A DNA stretch of 64,000 bases from Haliotis asinina (GCF_037392515.1 NC_090282.1:28381554-28445553); one strand, 5' to 3'. Shown: positions 1 to 11,506, numbered from the stretch's first letter. The notes: generated from the letters alone by a model not told the origin. Numbers and translations: made by a program.

Positions 1-510
1 TCCCGTACCAGGATATAAATATGTGTTGGAACCGTCATCATATATGCATAAATCAATATCTGAACTCTTCCAATAGTTTACCTTTAGAATGTGTAGTTGT
101 ACCACCCAGAGTAAGCTGTGGCCATTTAAATCTCCCATAATAAGACATGGTTTTGATAATTGGTCATACAGATTTTGAAGGTCAGTCTTCTGAAGAGTTA
201 CCATACACACAGTGAGATATACAAAGAGCATAATGTGACTCGAACATGTAAAGTGAGTGGCACGGCAACAACCTGGAGTCCATTGGTAAGTGTGTCTGGG
301 CTATGGATAATATCCTGTGGCCAGATCACCAGGAGGTGAGAAAGAATAATACACATTGAAATGACGTAGGTCAAAAGGATCTGTCCGTTTGAGATAAGTC
401 TCCTGCAGACAGGCTGCTAATGTGTACAATCCTGGCCCAACATCAGTGAATCGTTGTAACTATTTCTTAGTCCTCTGCAATTCGATTGTGTGATAGAATT
501 TGAATAAACT
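1..510 (-). pseudogene. LINE ORF2 N-terminal endonuclease remnant, cut by window edge
   Basis: The minus strand encodes pieces of an APE-type endonuclease, the enzyme that nicks target DNA for LINE integration. Visible pieces are CLQETYL-like (catalytic Glu region, about 400), then LRHFNVYYSFSPPGDLATG (about 370-310), then LIMGDLNGHSLLW-like (about 160-110; the MGD-N motif of the fold), followed by GGTTTHSKGKLLEEF (about 110-65). Frame changes separate these pieces, so no complete ORF exists. The rest of ORF2 would lie left of position 1. Confidence 0.65.
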
Positions 511-547
511 ATCTTTTCGGGGCATTTATTGGGGATCTACCCATGTT

Positions 548-1740
548 TTAAAGGCGACAAGCTTTAAGTTTCATTTTATTTTCAGATCGTTTTGGGGATC
601 TGCTTTTTGAAATAATCAGGCCAAGGTTTATTTTTCCCTTTAGGGTTTTGTTGTTCAGTAGATAATAATGATTGAGACTTTGTATTTGACTGAGATGAGG
701 AATGATCGAAAGTTGGCTTTGATTGACTTGGGACATGCCAGAGAGTGACTCAGAAGTATGCGTGGATATTGCAGGTGAGAAAACCTTTGGAGAATCTGTT
801 TTCACCCAAGTCAAGTTTGTTTGACAGCCTGAGTGAGTGACTGAGCTCGGCATTTTAGTGGTTGCCTCAGGTTGTGTTGTGGTTTTTGAAGCATGGTTTT
901 CTGTTATGTCGGATCTTTCGACAGTTTGGCTTCAGAAAAACTAATATTTTGTGTGAATTTGAGCTTGTTTATCTCCATCTGCTGCTTCTAAACCGACACT
1001 CTTTAGAGAAAGAGGAATGATCTCCTGAACAATTAGTGCATTTCTTACAACTTCTGTCACAATCTTTTGTTGTATGTGTCTTCTCACCACAGTACACACA
1101 ACAGGCAATGTGCAAGTACAGCATGTCCATACTTTTGACACTTAACACATCTCAGTGGATTCGGAATATATGTCACTTTAATGTGACAGTAACCAGCCTT
1201 TATTGATTCAGGAGCCGTTGGGGTGGAGAATGAAAACAAATAGGCGTTCGTTGGTTGAATCGCATTGTTTTCCTTGTAGTGAAACGTTTCACATACAAAA
1301 CACCCTGCTCCTTCATCTCAGCGGCAACATCGATTTCCATCATTTCTGAAAAAAAACTGTCTCGGTCTCTCACTATGCATTTTCTGGTGTTGGGTGTTCA
1401 ATGAGCAGAGACTAATACAGGAATGCCGACAGATGATTTCATTGATAGGGGGTTTGTTGCCTGTTGTCTCTTACTGCATTCAGCAAGTAGAGAACCTGTC
1501 CTCAAACGTTTGACATTTTTCACGTCTCCTGCAATGCCTTGTATGCCTTTGGAAACGGCATTTTGGGTTCATCTTTATAGAAGTATTGTCAACGGTCTCA
1601 ATCACTACAGATCGTGGCCAATATTTAATAAATGTGGTTGGTCTTTGTCAAGGGTACGTTTCGTATTTTTCTGTTTGGGGTTTTGTAAGCCATAGTTACG
1701 GTTATTGGTTAGCGGTTCATAATCCGAGCTCCCCTCCCAA
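548..1740 (-). pseudogene. LINE ORF1 (gag-like, zinc-knuckle) pseudogene
   Basis: The minus strand between about 1740 and 548 encodes, in alternating frames, an ORF1 protein of the kind that binds LINE RNA. A run of three zinc-knuckle-like motifs lies at about 1000-1160. The first reads C-x2-C-x4-H-x5-C, the second is a canonical C-x2-C-x4-H-x4-C, and the third is C-x2-C-x3-H-x6-C. Upstream there is a phrase resembling IKAGYCHIKVTYIPNPLRC, typical of the region before the knuckles in this LINE type. Frame changes near 1360, 1290 and 1140 and an in-frame stop show it is dead. The longest open pieces are 548-853 (101 codons) and 941-1141, the latter partly out of frame with the knuckles. Confidence 0.7.
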
Positions 1741-2822
1741 CACGGAGTATTACAAGGACAATGCTAAAAAGTGGATCTCTACATTGTAGCACCAAGGATA
1801 CCCGGATGATATACTCCAGCGGAAAAATTAATAATTTCACCATTTTGGGCTCATGAGCCACCGCCTTCTGGGCATATGACTCGACACAAAAACATACAGG
1901 AAATCATGCATTTGAAATTACAAGTTGGACCAAGCAGTGCCCTCAACCCCCAGACTACTAACCCCCTGCCCTCCACACAGAGCCGCAACCCACCGGTGTC
2001 GGCAAAAGGGTTGCTGGACCAAGTATGCCCCCGGGTCCCCACGGGGTCTGGGCGAGTTTTTAGCGTTACCCAGCACACACCACGAGGAGGTGGCTCACCA
2101 CGGGTGCCGGAATCGCATGGATGCTGAGATGCGGAATTGCATGATACATTCATTTGAGGGATTTTATTCCGTTTTGAGATGTCGCTATTAATCAGTATTT
2201 TAATTATATTCCCCATACCTTTGTAAGTTGAAAAGATTAAGACGTACGATATTACTGGAGTAAATTGGAATTTTGCTTTCATGGTTTCCCGATTAAATGA
2301 GTTTGTATTCATTGAACGCATAATCCTTTTTAAGGAGACACTTTAAGTGATAAAGTGTTGAAATGTTGATACTGGTTGAGATTACTGGATGACCAAAGTT
2401 GACCTTAATATCTCCAGGGCGTACGTTCCGATAAATCTCTACTATATCCTGGACACATCTACGGCTCAGGTTGGTTGGGTTGGTTTTACAGTTTTAGGGC
2501 GACTTGGGTCAGTAAAGAGCCTGTTTGCGCCCAACACATTGACTTCATTTAAATAACAACCGTATGTAGTTGTATTTTAATTTCAAAGGGAATCGTTTAA
2601 TTACAATAAAAGAGACACCAACAGTATCAATATTATTTTAGATAGAAAAATAAGCATATCTAATAACCTCTGCTTAGTGTTACGGATTAAAAACCTTAAG
2701 TAACAACTTTCATTTCTGAAAGACGAGATACTTGTTCAATAAAAAAGCATTAGGTTCATATGACAGAGTGTTAAAATGTTTAAAAAACCATAGACTTACA
2801 TCAAAGCCTTTCGAGAGCCTGT

Positions 2823-3960
2823 CTAGATAATATCATATTTTCCAGAAGACGAGGCAAAATCTAAAACTGCCCGTTGCACAGCCCCATACATGATATTCGG
2901 GCCCAAAACTGTCTCTGATGAAAATACATCATCAACCTCAAGTACAGCATTTCTGAGATTCTGTCGAATGTTATTGTGCTCAGGGCATGTAATTAGAGCA
3001 TGTTCGATATTTTCTGGTGTCTCCAAATTTCAATGGCCACATTTAGAAGAAACCGGCTTGTCTATAATACTCCTGTAAGCATTGAGCCCACAGTGTCCAA
3101 GTCTAAGTCGTGAAAGAACAACCTCATCACGCCTTTTACGACGACGAATTTTATGACCAGCTTTCAAGGATGCCCTAAGTTTGTACATATGACGTCCGGT
3201 ATTCCCTGTATCCCACATCTGTTGCCAACTCATTGTAACAGATTTCAATAAAACATTTTCAAAATCTTTGGGGACTGGTTGAAATTCAGACAAATCAACT
3301 TCAGGGAACTGTAATCCATATTTGGCTAAATTATCTGCCATCTCATTCCCATGAATTCCTACATGTGCTGGGACCCACACAATATCGCATGCAATGTACT
3401 TCATGTTTAAAGACGTGTCTATCTTTAGTATCTCATGAACAATGTCATCTCTAGATCCACTTGCACCAGCTTCTATAGCTTTGATCGCTGCCATGGAATC
3501 TGTAAAGATAATGGTTTCATGGTCATGTTTATCTACCCATCTCAATGCTTGCAAAATGGCCAAAGGTTCAGATGCAAAAACAGAAAGATAATCAAGGAAT
3601 CTGAACACCTTTCGATTCATCTGTGTATATGTGAGTTAAATTAGAATAATTTTCAGAAAGAAAATCTTGGGTTATCACTTTTATTATGTTTTGGTCCATT
3701 CTCTTATTCACTATTGAACTGAGTTCATAATTCCGTCCATGTTTCAGTAGAGGCCACGGTGCTGTAACAGGAGGAGCAGAAGGGTCAACTAGGTTACAGT
3801 TGAAAATACCATGTTGATCAGCCAATCTCTGTATATTCAAGCCAAAGGGTAATTTGCCATGAGTCCAATAACACATGACATATTCAACACAATCGTTAAC
3901 AATCTCAGTGACTGCATGGTGTTTGTTGTTGGTTTTCATTTCATCTACGGATAGTTTTGT
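2823..3960 (-). mobile_element. 3' fragment of an I-clade LINE (ORF2 C-terminus with RNase H)
   Basis: Open pieces at 3592-3939, 3030-3620 and 2823-3026 form the end of a LINE ORF2: a connector after the reverse transcriptase, an RNase H domain and a cysteine-histidine tail. RNase H residues are visible in order: the Asp in HIYTDES (about 3640), the Glu in SEPLAILQAL (about 3570), the Asp in FTDSMAAIKAI (about 3500), and WVPAHVGIHGNEMADNLAK (about 3380-3320) with the late His and Asp. The tail has CGH, then about 16 residues on H-x4-C, typical of the LINE C-terminal zinc-binding motif. Frameshifts near 3600 and 3030 break the ORF, and the reverse transcriptase itself is absent. This is the usual shape of a 5'-truncated insertion. 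No poly(A) is obvious at the 3' end. Confidence 0.8.
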
Positions 3961-3989
3961 TACCTCCCTTTGCTAGCTCCGCATTCTCA

Positions 3990-5855
3990 CAGTAGCCAAA
4001 TTGAATCAGCTAAGCCAACGTTACAACCGAGCTTGCCAGTATCAACAATGACGGCTGTGTCACTCAGATTTGGGGGGAAATCATACAGACAAATTGTCAG
4101 GTCCGAAACTTAAAAAATGCATGAAAGAACTCATACAACGTCCAGAGTTCCTCAGCGTGATTTGTGATTTCAAGTTTAATCGGTCATGATTTCAAAAACC
4201 GAAAGTGAGTTGTGATTCCCAGCGTAGATATCTGATTGGATAAAAAAGACAACCAAGGGAGGGAATAAAATTATCGAGCCGAGGCGTGCATGCGTCAAGG
4301 GTATTAGCGGTGATTTATCGGAACGTATACCTTGGAGACATTGAGGATGGACCAAAGTCGACAAGGCTATTTACATCTCTGTACCAGAAAGGGTTAATCG
4401 TGCATAGCTATATATTTTGTCATTACATTTGAACTACAAATATCGTAAGCCTGCTACAGAAGGGGAACAGGTCAACCTTCCTTTTAAACTACATCAGGAG
4501 CATATCGACAGAAACCGGCAAATGAACTTTTTCACATGCATCATTTTCGACAACCTAGATGCACTTACCACACAGGACCATCAGCGTTGGAGCTTAGACG
4601 TTTTCTTATATAATATACACCAAGAGACATGCTTTCTGCCCCCCACTGATACACAACTTACACCCAGTCGAGATGAGAAGTGGCTCTGCAGTGTTCGCCA
4701 TATATTGATTTGTACATGGGTGCTTTGTTATGTCAGTGAAACCGTTTTTTAAAAGGAAAAGGCTCGTTCCAAATGTTTTGTGCAACGTATTTAACACATC
4801 TCTTGACGAATTAGAGTGTGATAGATGAGGTATACTTTATTCCTTCCCCAACTTTACTCCAGCGACACAACGTAACAGCAATGACACATTCCATTTGATT
4901 TTCTTGAAGAGCCGATAAAAGTGCAATGGTCAGTGACCTCTAGGTACTATGCCTTGAATGTACACCGAGCCGACTGCTAGGGCCTCATTCACTCGATCAC
5001 TGAATCCATTCTAAGTTAGTGACAAAACCAAGAGTCGTGGTATTGACGGGCAACTCCTCAGATGCACCCATAGAGAATAAACGTCAGTCAATACGTTCAC
5101 ATTCTGACCACATCGTGTAATGAAATCCTATGTTTGCTTGGGGTCATCAGTGAAAACATGGCACCCGGTTCATTGGCGAGGGAAGATGTTCACACAAGTC
5201 GGCACCGTCTGACACAAGGTAATTAAGACAGACTTTATTCCCACTTGTACCATGAGTACGGGAAGGTGGAATGGATTGCTATATTTGTTCATGTTCCAAT
5301 ATGCGATACAAATGCACATATCGTTTTATCAATGGTTACTTTTTACTAATCGCTTAGGATATATCTGCAATGTCCATCATTGCTTCACAGGGGTCTGGCA
5401 CCAGCCCAGGTAGGATTCACATGCGATGAAAACGCACATTTTAAAGTCCACCACGAGAACCACCAAGCAAATTCTCAGCAGTGCGTCGAGCTAAATTGCA
5501 TCGATTCTGGCACATGAACAACTATAGATATTCTTACAGACAAATTAGTGTCGAACGATACATTAAAGGGCCTTGATGTGCTGAGTTATGTCAGCATAAA
5601 GTGTTCAAATGCAATGAAACACGAATATTGGTAATTTTACTTTCAAAATTCAGCACCTCAATGTCTTTGTTAATGTTGCATGAAAACTGGCAACTCAACC
5701 ACTTTTTTTTTCCAAACTGAATCTTTCTTATTCCATCACATGTAGGTCATGTTCCAGGAAGCGAACTTACGGCAACGGTATGCTGATGTTAAAGTATGGG
5801 AGTTACATACTTCTTGGAACTGCAAACGCATCGTGGAATGAGTCGCCTATAGTGA
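3990..5855. other. Intergenic, nothing recognised
   Basis: No coding region with recognisable similarity, and no structured repeat that I can support. Short ORFs here (for example 4417-4752 plus) lack domain features and start context. Confidence 0.5.
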
Positions 5856-5857
5856 GA

Positions 5858-6030
5858 CAGGTAGGGTAGCCCAGTGGTTAATGAGCTCGCTCGTCACGCT
5901 AAAGGCCCGGGTTCGATCGTTCACATGCACATGGATACATTGTGTGAAACTCATTTCTGGTGTCCCCCGCCGTTATGTTACTGCAATATTGCTAAAAACG
6001 ACGTCAAACTAAATTCATTTACTCACTCCT
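5858..6030 (+). mobile_element. tRNA-derived SINE (family A)
   Basis: A pol III A-box-like segment (TAGCCCAGTGGT, 5867-5878) is followed about 30 bp later by a B-box-like segment (GGGTTCGATCG, about 5909-5919). Then comes a body (TTTCTGGTGTCCCCCGCCG) found again at 11.7, 34.2 and 63.4 kb, and the tail CTAAATTCATTTACTCACTC. A/B-box spacing plus a shared body and tail supports a tRNA-headed SINE. This is the most complete family A copy in the window. Confidence 0.75.
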
Positions 6031-6692
6031 GTGGGTAGACAGTTACCCGAGGTATCCAAGCTTGCTGACATCTAAATATGGGCCAGCATTGGTCACACGT
6101 AACAGTGAGCATGGAGAGAGGAAATCTAGAGAAGACCTATACGCATACTGTTCGAAACTTCTAGGTTGTACTACAGTAAATCGGAACTTTCAGTGAAGAC
6201 AGAATCGTCTGATAGTAGTGACTGAATGGTTTTGTAAAAGATACTTTTGTTTTAAATGTACCTCCATCCAGTATGACCATATTTTTTCAATATTCAGAGC
6301 TGTCCTGACACGTGGCACATGACGTCTTGTCATGCTTGTGATGCGTATAGAAAATATACTTTTGAAAAGGTGGTTGTCTCTTTTGTGTCAGTTTATCCCT
6401 AATGTTACATGTACCAGGTGTTCGAGCAAAGGGAGAGTTTTCTAACCCACCGGTGGCACCCTTCATAAAAACACGCGGTACTTAATTAAATGTTAAATGT
6501 GTTAGAAAGACAGGGGAACATACCTGACTAGTAAGCAAAAGGGCATTGCATCAGACATCAGTTTTTTCACGGTTTGTAAAGGTCGTCAGCATGTCTGTCA
6601 TAAACCGTTCAGACAATTTGAGGCCTTGAATGTTGTAACCTTTACAAAACAAAATTCGGGAGTTCGAAGCTATTTGAATTTTTTACCTCAAA

Positions 6693-6895
6693 GGTTATAT
6701 AGTGTTCACACTGTTGAGGCGCTTTGAACAATGGTCCAGTTATTCAACGTCGGTCAGTAAATAATTGTGTGATGACCTGACTATCCAGTGATTGACATCG
6801 TGAAAGTTGATTGCCACAATTGGGACATGATGACCCATTTTGACCAAGCCAACCAATCTCACCGACCAATAGTCGCCTCGTAGAAGAAGCTGAAA
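6693..6895 (-). mobile_element. SINE-like repeat, family B
   Basis: Shares with 16220-16400, 36248-36450, 15600-15812 and 42770-43145 the signature GTCAGTAAATAATTG, then GATGACCTGACTA-like, then TAGTCGCCTC. On the minus strand it reads head (about GAGGCGACTA) to tail (TTACGCCGC-like). Its insertion site is shared with the copy at 16220, so it predates the segmental duplication. Confidence 0.65.
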
Positions 6896-7200
6896 TCCAA
6901 ATCTTACCCTGATCACAACGGGGTGGTTACCAGATTAATGTTTACCTGTTAACGTGTACACATAACTAGAGTGGAAGAGTGATTTGTTCCTTGGCTGTAC
7001 TGATCAGCTGCATCACATAAGCACATGACTTCAAAATCTGTAAACACAATGCTATGATTAGGACAAGTTTTCACATTCTCGTTTCTTGAAACTCATTTCC
7101 AAAATTTAAAACATGAAAGCGGCTTTCAAAATGTTTTTGCTACTATAATATATAACCGTGTCCACACTCTCTACAGCAAGCTCCATGCGTGAAATAACGT

Positions 7201-7451
7201 GACAGCCGTTCCAATTTACCCTGTCAATGGGGTACACAAGTACGTGGTCTAGAGTTGTTCAGTTCCATTTTTTTTTGTGATGCAACGGTGGCTGACTCGG
7301 TTAGCTACGTCGGTAGGTGGTTGACATTGTGTGCTGGCAATCAGGAGCCTGACATTTAGTGTGTGAGTTCGAATCCCTGATGGGACTCAGGCCATCAAAT
7401 GTACGAGAATCTGTGTAAGTGTAATCCCAAATATAAATTGTGTTGCCCATA
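7201..7451 (+). mobile_element. tRNA-like SINE insertion (family D)
   Basis: Contains an A-box-like TGGCTGACTCGGTTAG (about 7290) and a B-box-like GAGTTCGAATCCC (about 7366). It is flanked by near-identical direct repeats, CGTGAAATAACGT (7188-7200) and CGTGAAAATCAACGT (7452-7466). The paralogous block at about 16995 has a single uninterrupted version of this site, so this is a clean insertion into copy 1 only. Confidence 0.65.
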
Positions 7452-7588
7452 CGTGAAAATCAACGTAACTATATAATTATGGGTTGGAAGTCGGATTTCG
7501 TCTGGTGCTTTTTCTGTCTAGTGCAAATACCATAAGTACACAATACATTGAAAATGGCTCTTGAAATGTTAAAATACCATGGTTAAAA

Positions 7589-7846
7589 CTACGCGTGACG
7601 CCCCAAAAGGATTATCACATCAGATAAATTGCCCTTCGCCAAGGCTTCAAATCTGCCCCCGAAACCGAGAGGGAGTTTCGTTCCATAATGCTCCTGGACC
7701 AACAGCTCCAAGCAGGATCTGTGAAGCGAGACATCCTTTGAAGGTTCTGAATGGAACTGCTCGCCACAGGCACCAACGATTGATGTGAGCTCGGCGACAC
7801 CAAGGACAGACTGTGAACAACTGTGATCACACGTTTTCTGATTCAT
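7589..7846 (-). other. Duplicated segment with a similar reading frame, unrecognised
   Basis: The minus strand of 7589-7846 and of 17160-17393 encodes similar peptides. Shared pieces are LGVAE-TSIVGACGE, PSK-VSLH and EHYGTKLPL-FGGRFE, and a 6-bp gap between the copies keeps the frame. I do not recognise the family. Substitutions do not look strongly biased to third positions by eye, and stops soon follow on both sides. This could be a degraded exon or simply a duplicated non-coding tract with one frame open by chance. Confidence 0.25.
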
Positions 7847-8977
7847 AGATGGGAGAACATATTGTTGACATGGAGGTAACGAGTGGTCTGCACGTCCAAG
7901 ACTCCTTGAGCGTTATAGGGGCGGTTGTACAATGGTGTGGGGACGGATCGCAGGACAACCGATCTGATAATCCTGAAAGGTACACTGACAAGAAAAGCTA
8001 CATGTTGAACAAATATTGCCATCCCTCCCGAACAAAATCTCGGCATATTCCGTGATACTAACGCCAGAACAGATCGTGGTCGTATTGTCATCGATTAATT
8101 GCAGCAGTAAGAACCTGGACCTCTGACTAGTCTGCCAAATCACCACCTTCGCCACCACAGAGCTTGTGTTGGACCTTCTCGGACGCAGGATGAACGCTAT
8201 GCGGCCAGCACAAGGCAATATGGTCCAAGTTGGAGTAGCTAGCAATTCCAGGATCAATCGTTCGTATGCCTGCAAAATGTCAAACATGCATTGCCCAACA
8301 TAATGGACTCATCCGATATCCAGATAAACCCTCAGAAATATGTCTTGCCCTTTTATCCCTTCACCCTGAACCATCGCCACATGATTTCACGCGTTCCTTT
8401 ACTTGGCAACAGTCCACCGCTATTAACATCGGTAACGAAAATAGGACCATGGACGGACCGATAACATTTGGATTTGTAAACGACACTTCTGTCTCAGTCA
8501 AAGAAATCATCTAGTTAACGTCAGTGAAATGTCTTTTATATGTGTCTGTCCACATGAAAGAGGATCCAATTTCAAAACCAGTAATTTCTAGAGGTACAGA
8601 AATAGATCTACGGGTCTTTGAAATAAGATTATTTCCTCCCAATCTACCTTTACATTGCCGGATGCAGATCCCAAAATAGATGTCACAGACGTATCTCCAA
8701 ACTGTTTGTATAAAACAAAAAAGGAAAAAACACGGGGAATTAAGACAAGCGGTATCTTACAATGGTAGAATGAGAACGAAATGCTGATGCTAAAATGGAT
8801 TATTGATCCATGTAGTTACACTTGGAAATAGTCGGTCGATATGTGTATTAAGATATCGGTCTCGATAACCATAACATAAATTGTTCCTCTTTTCATGCAG
8901 GATACGCGCACACTTTGAATTAATTATTTTGTTCACTGATGGATCATGTGTTACTTAAACACTTGTAGACGTATGTT

Positions 8978-9045
8978 TTATAAATGCCTGGTTTCCCCTG
9001 CCGCGATGTAACTGAACTATTGCTTCAATCTAAACTCACTCACTC
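8978..9045 (+). mobile_element. Family A SINE, 3' part
   Basis: GGTTTCCCCTGCCGCGATGT followed by an AACTATTGCTTC segment and ACTCACTCACTC matches the body and tail of family A. It corresponds to the Tc1-interrupted SINE at 19045-20416 in the other copy of the duplication, so it serves as that transposon's empty site. Confidence 0.65.
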
Positions 9046-9049
9046 ATCA

Positions 9050-10085
9050 GTGTAAACTATAATGACTGTCATGTCTCAGCTGTGAGCACGAAATACACAC
9101 AGGCTGTGGTCCTTGGCCCAACTACCAGCTTCTCCTCACAGAGATAAACATAATCTGACACATCAAATTTAGCGCCAAAGTTCTTATCTTCCCCAGTCGA
9201 ACATCGAACAGTGGTAATCTTTTGGAAGCAAATTGAAGGAAACACGCTCTTCAAGGAGGAGAAAAAAAGGGGACACAGTTGTTATGGAGTGAAGTGTTCA
9301 TCCTGAACGTAATTTGTTCGGTTAATGTATCTTCCACAACGGTGTTTCTGATGTTTTTTTCACCCATAAGTACTTTTAGTCAAAGATGAAATGTTCAAAC
9401 AAACTGTGAGAAAAACACGCATCTCCGTGTGCTATAAGAAACACCCATTGTGTGTACTTTATCATGAAAGGAATGCGTAAGTGTTCAATAAAACTGAATA
9501 GAGATATAAACAGAGAATTAATTACAGCTATAAGAACGCCAGGGCTTCATAATAAGAAAGCTATGGAGGTAGGTCAAACATCGTTGTATCGAATGTTCTG
9601 TTATCCAGAAGTAAGCGCTTAGCCTGTTCGGATCTCTTCATTCATCTATATATTGGTTGTGTCGAAGCTGGGATAATTCGAACCTTTTCCCGAGTTCCCT
9701 TCAACCTCGACACAATCTTATCAAACTGAACCTAATTTTACTTGATTCTCCTGAGACTGTCTATATACTTTTCATTAACCGCGTTCATTAGGGAAACGAT
9801 TATATGAGTCACGTCAAATACAATGTTCTCTATGCAGCGATGAAAAAATTACCTTATATTTACATTGAAGTGACACCATCTATTCGAAGGGGTTTTGTCA
9901 TCACCCTATTAATTACTTTACAGACAAGTCACACAGCTTGTATATTACTGAGCGTTAGCAATGTGCAAACATATAATACCTTCTTTAAATACAACCTATA
10001 ATGATCCTTTGTCAAATGCGTCTACTACTCTCAACACAACCGAGCCATGCAGCTTGTGAAGATAAAGGAAAGAATTGCTGAAACG
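9050..10085. other. Intergenic, nothing recognised
   Basis: AT-rich. A 61-codon minus-strand ORF (9069-9254) is open but shows no recognisable motif. No repeat family is identified. Confidence 0.45.
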
Positions 10086-10259
10086 TATGCTCGTGTGATT
10101 CGCTTATCTTGTAAACGACGGAAGTGTATATCACTTCAGGCGTTCCACCCACGCCTGGATGATCCTTCAGGGTGTATATAAAATGAGTTTCCATACACAT
10201 CCCCGATTAGCTTCAAATAATAACTGCTTCCAGTGAGACTAAGGAATGAACTATCGCTG

Positions 10260-10896
10260 CAGTCTAAGTAAACCTAGTCTCAGTGTTAGGGTTAGGGTTA
10301 GGGTTAGGGTTAACCCTAACCCTAACCCTAACAAACCCTAGTAGAAGGTCGCGCCTGGTAACCTTTGAGCGACCGATGACCGTCCAATCAAACGCGAGAC
10401 GGTTAAATAGATTTAACCAATCAGACAACGGCTACTATTTAGGGATCGGGGGGACTTTCAAAATATTCAGGTCACAGATCTCACCACAAACAAAAATCCG
10501 CATATAACACAGTTATTTGACCTGCAGTATATATGCTTTGGGGTTTCTGTTGACATGGTTACCATTAGCTAATATTTCCGCAAGATGCCATCCTTGAATA
10601 TTGCCAAAAACACTATTTTCAGCGACTGTTTACTCACTGTTGTCAAGGTTCTACGTACGCCGCGTGCATCACCCGGAAGCGAGCATACGCTATATAGCAT
10701 TCGGAAGCGTCCGGGTACGAGCCTTTTCGAGATTAAAAGTTCAAAAGGTATGTGCGAATGTCCACTTTCGCGATTTGGTAAGCTGTGTTCTGATTGGTCA
10801 ATCTCAAAAGTTACCTGACGCGACCGCCCATAAGGTTTTGTTAGACTCAGTAGTCGAGTGTAACGAAAAGTTCTGGGGATACGTTTACTTAGACTG
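10260..10896. mobile_element. Non-autonomous DNA transposon (MITE-like, 637 bp) with internal telomere-type palindrome
   Basis: The ends are perfect 14-bp inverted repeats: CAGTCTAAGTAAAC at 10260-10273 and its reverse complement at 10883-10896. Longer inverted similarity follows, for example GGTCGCGCCTGGTAACCTTT near 10347 against the complement of 10800-10830. The flanks ACTATCGCTG (10250-10259) and ACTATTGCTG (10897-10906) look like a 10-bp target duplication with one difference. The paralog at 23904-23913 has a single ACTACAGCTG, the empty site. No transposase is encoded. A 9-10 bp duplication with long inverted ends suggests a Mutator-like (MULE) relative, but hAT- or P-like is possible. 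Confidence 0.75.
10285..10332. repeat. Inverted TTAGGG/CCCTAA telomere-type block
   Basis: Four GTTAGG units meet three CCTAAC units head to head at a GTTAAC centre. Positions 10291-10332 form a perfect 42-bp palindrome. TTAGGG is the usual telomere repeat of molluscs. The block lies inside the left arm of the MITE, at a place with no counterpart in the right arm. Confidence 0.9.
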
Positions 10897-11275
10897 ACTA
10901 TTGCTGTTGACAACAAATGGAAAGATCTTTAGCTCTAGCCTTGTGTTCACATGTAATACGATGGCCTAAGGAGGCATTGTTAAGTAGTGCATTTGGTTAG
11001 ATAAAGACACAATACATTGTTATATATAAAGTGATTATGTATTACCTTTTCAGTCCGACAATGTTTATGGAGGCCCTACATGTAAACGGTGAATTGCAAA
11101 TGTTTGGTCAATGTAACAAACGTTAAGTAATCTATTATCATTAATCTGGATCCGTGTCACTGAAGACAAAGCCAGTCCCAGCATTGAATAGGAATAATAG
11201 ACAGGTCACACTGTCCTGTCTCATACAAGATGGAGTTGCCAAGCAATGATTCTTTGATTCTTGTTTCAAAGTGTA

Positions 11276-11506
11276 CTAATCCCCATCTGAGGAAATGGTA
11301 GGCATGACACCATTCATCCCATCAAATGCTGTCTGGTAATGGGCCTGGAGTAGATCATCGTGGTACAGAAGGAACACTAGTTTTCCAGAAAGATATATAA
11401 CACTATTATTCATTGGGATCGTGTAAATAGTGGTTGTCTGAACAAACTCTCTTGTACCAATAGAAATGAATGCATCTTCCATGGTTTCAGACACGTTTTT
11501 TACCAC
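11276..11506 (-). other. Unrecognised 76-codon ORF
   Basis: An open frame with a protein-like composition (TREFVQTTTIYTIPMNNSV, then KLVFLLYHDDL), but no family that I recognise, no neighbouring exon and no promoter. It could be a stray exon of a decayed gene or chance. Confidence 0.15.

Larger units (their letters stand above)
1..2140 (-). mobile_element. 5' part of an I-clade LINE (5'UTR, ORF1, start of ORF2)
   Basis: Read on the minus strand, this piece starts with a GC-rich leader (about 2140-1850) and continues through an ORF1-like region and an endonuclease-like region that runs off the left edge of the window. I recognise the order 5'UTR, ORF1 with zinc knuckles, then APE-type endonuclease as that of RNase-H-bearing I-type LINEs common in molluscs. 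The GC-rich leader stands out against AT-rich surroundings. The copy is decayed: coding similarity moves between frames several times in ORF1 and again in ORF2, so it is not autonomous. It has the same strand as the LINE 3' fragment at 2823-3960 and probably belongs to the same family. Confidence 0.75.
6693..9045. repeat. Segmental duplication, copy 1 (partner 16220-20416)
   Basis: This block aligns collinearly with 16220-20416 over its whole length. The left border lies in an inverted family B SINE and the right border in the tail of a family A SINE; beyond these the two loci share nothing. Non-coding landmarks are shared at moderate divergence, for example GATTCAAATC-like and GTTTCGTTCCATAATG around 7.65/17.2 kb and AGAGGTACAGAAATAGATCTA at 8.6/18.13 kb. 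Copy 1 carries a private SINE-like insertion at 7201-7451. It lacks the family C SINE, the Tc1 element and an extra segment of about 510 bp present in copy 2. Confidence 0.8.
10088..10965. repeat. Dispersed repeat, copy 1, interrupted by a MITE (partner 23733-23975)
   Basis: The flanks 10088-10259 and 10897-10965 together align with 23733-23975. Shared runs include ACGACGGAAGTGTATATCAC, ACTGCTTCCAGTGAGACTA and CTTGTGTTCACATG. The alignment is continuous once the element at 10260-10896 is removed. Its identity is unknown. Confidence 0.75.

Noticed and set aside
1851-2321. 156-codon minus-strand ORF with GC-rich composition
   Set aside because: Corresponds to the GC-rich LINE 5' leader; no protein similarity.
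10283-10507. ORF beginning with a repeated GLGL / TLTL peptide
   Set aside because: Translation of the TTAGGG/CCCTAA block; not a gene.
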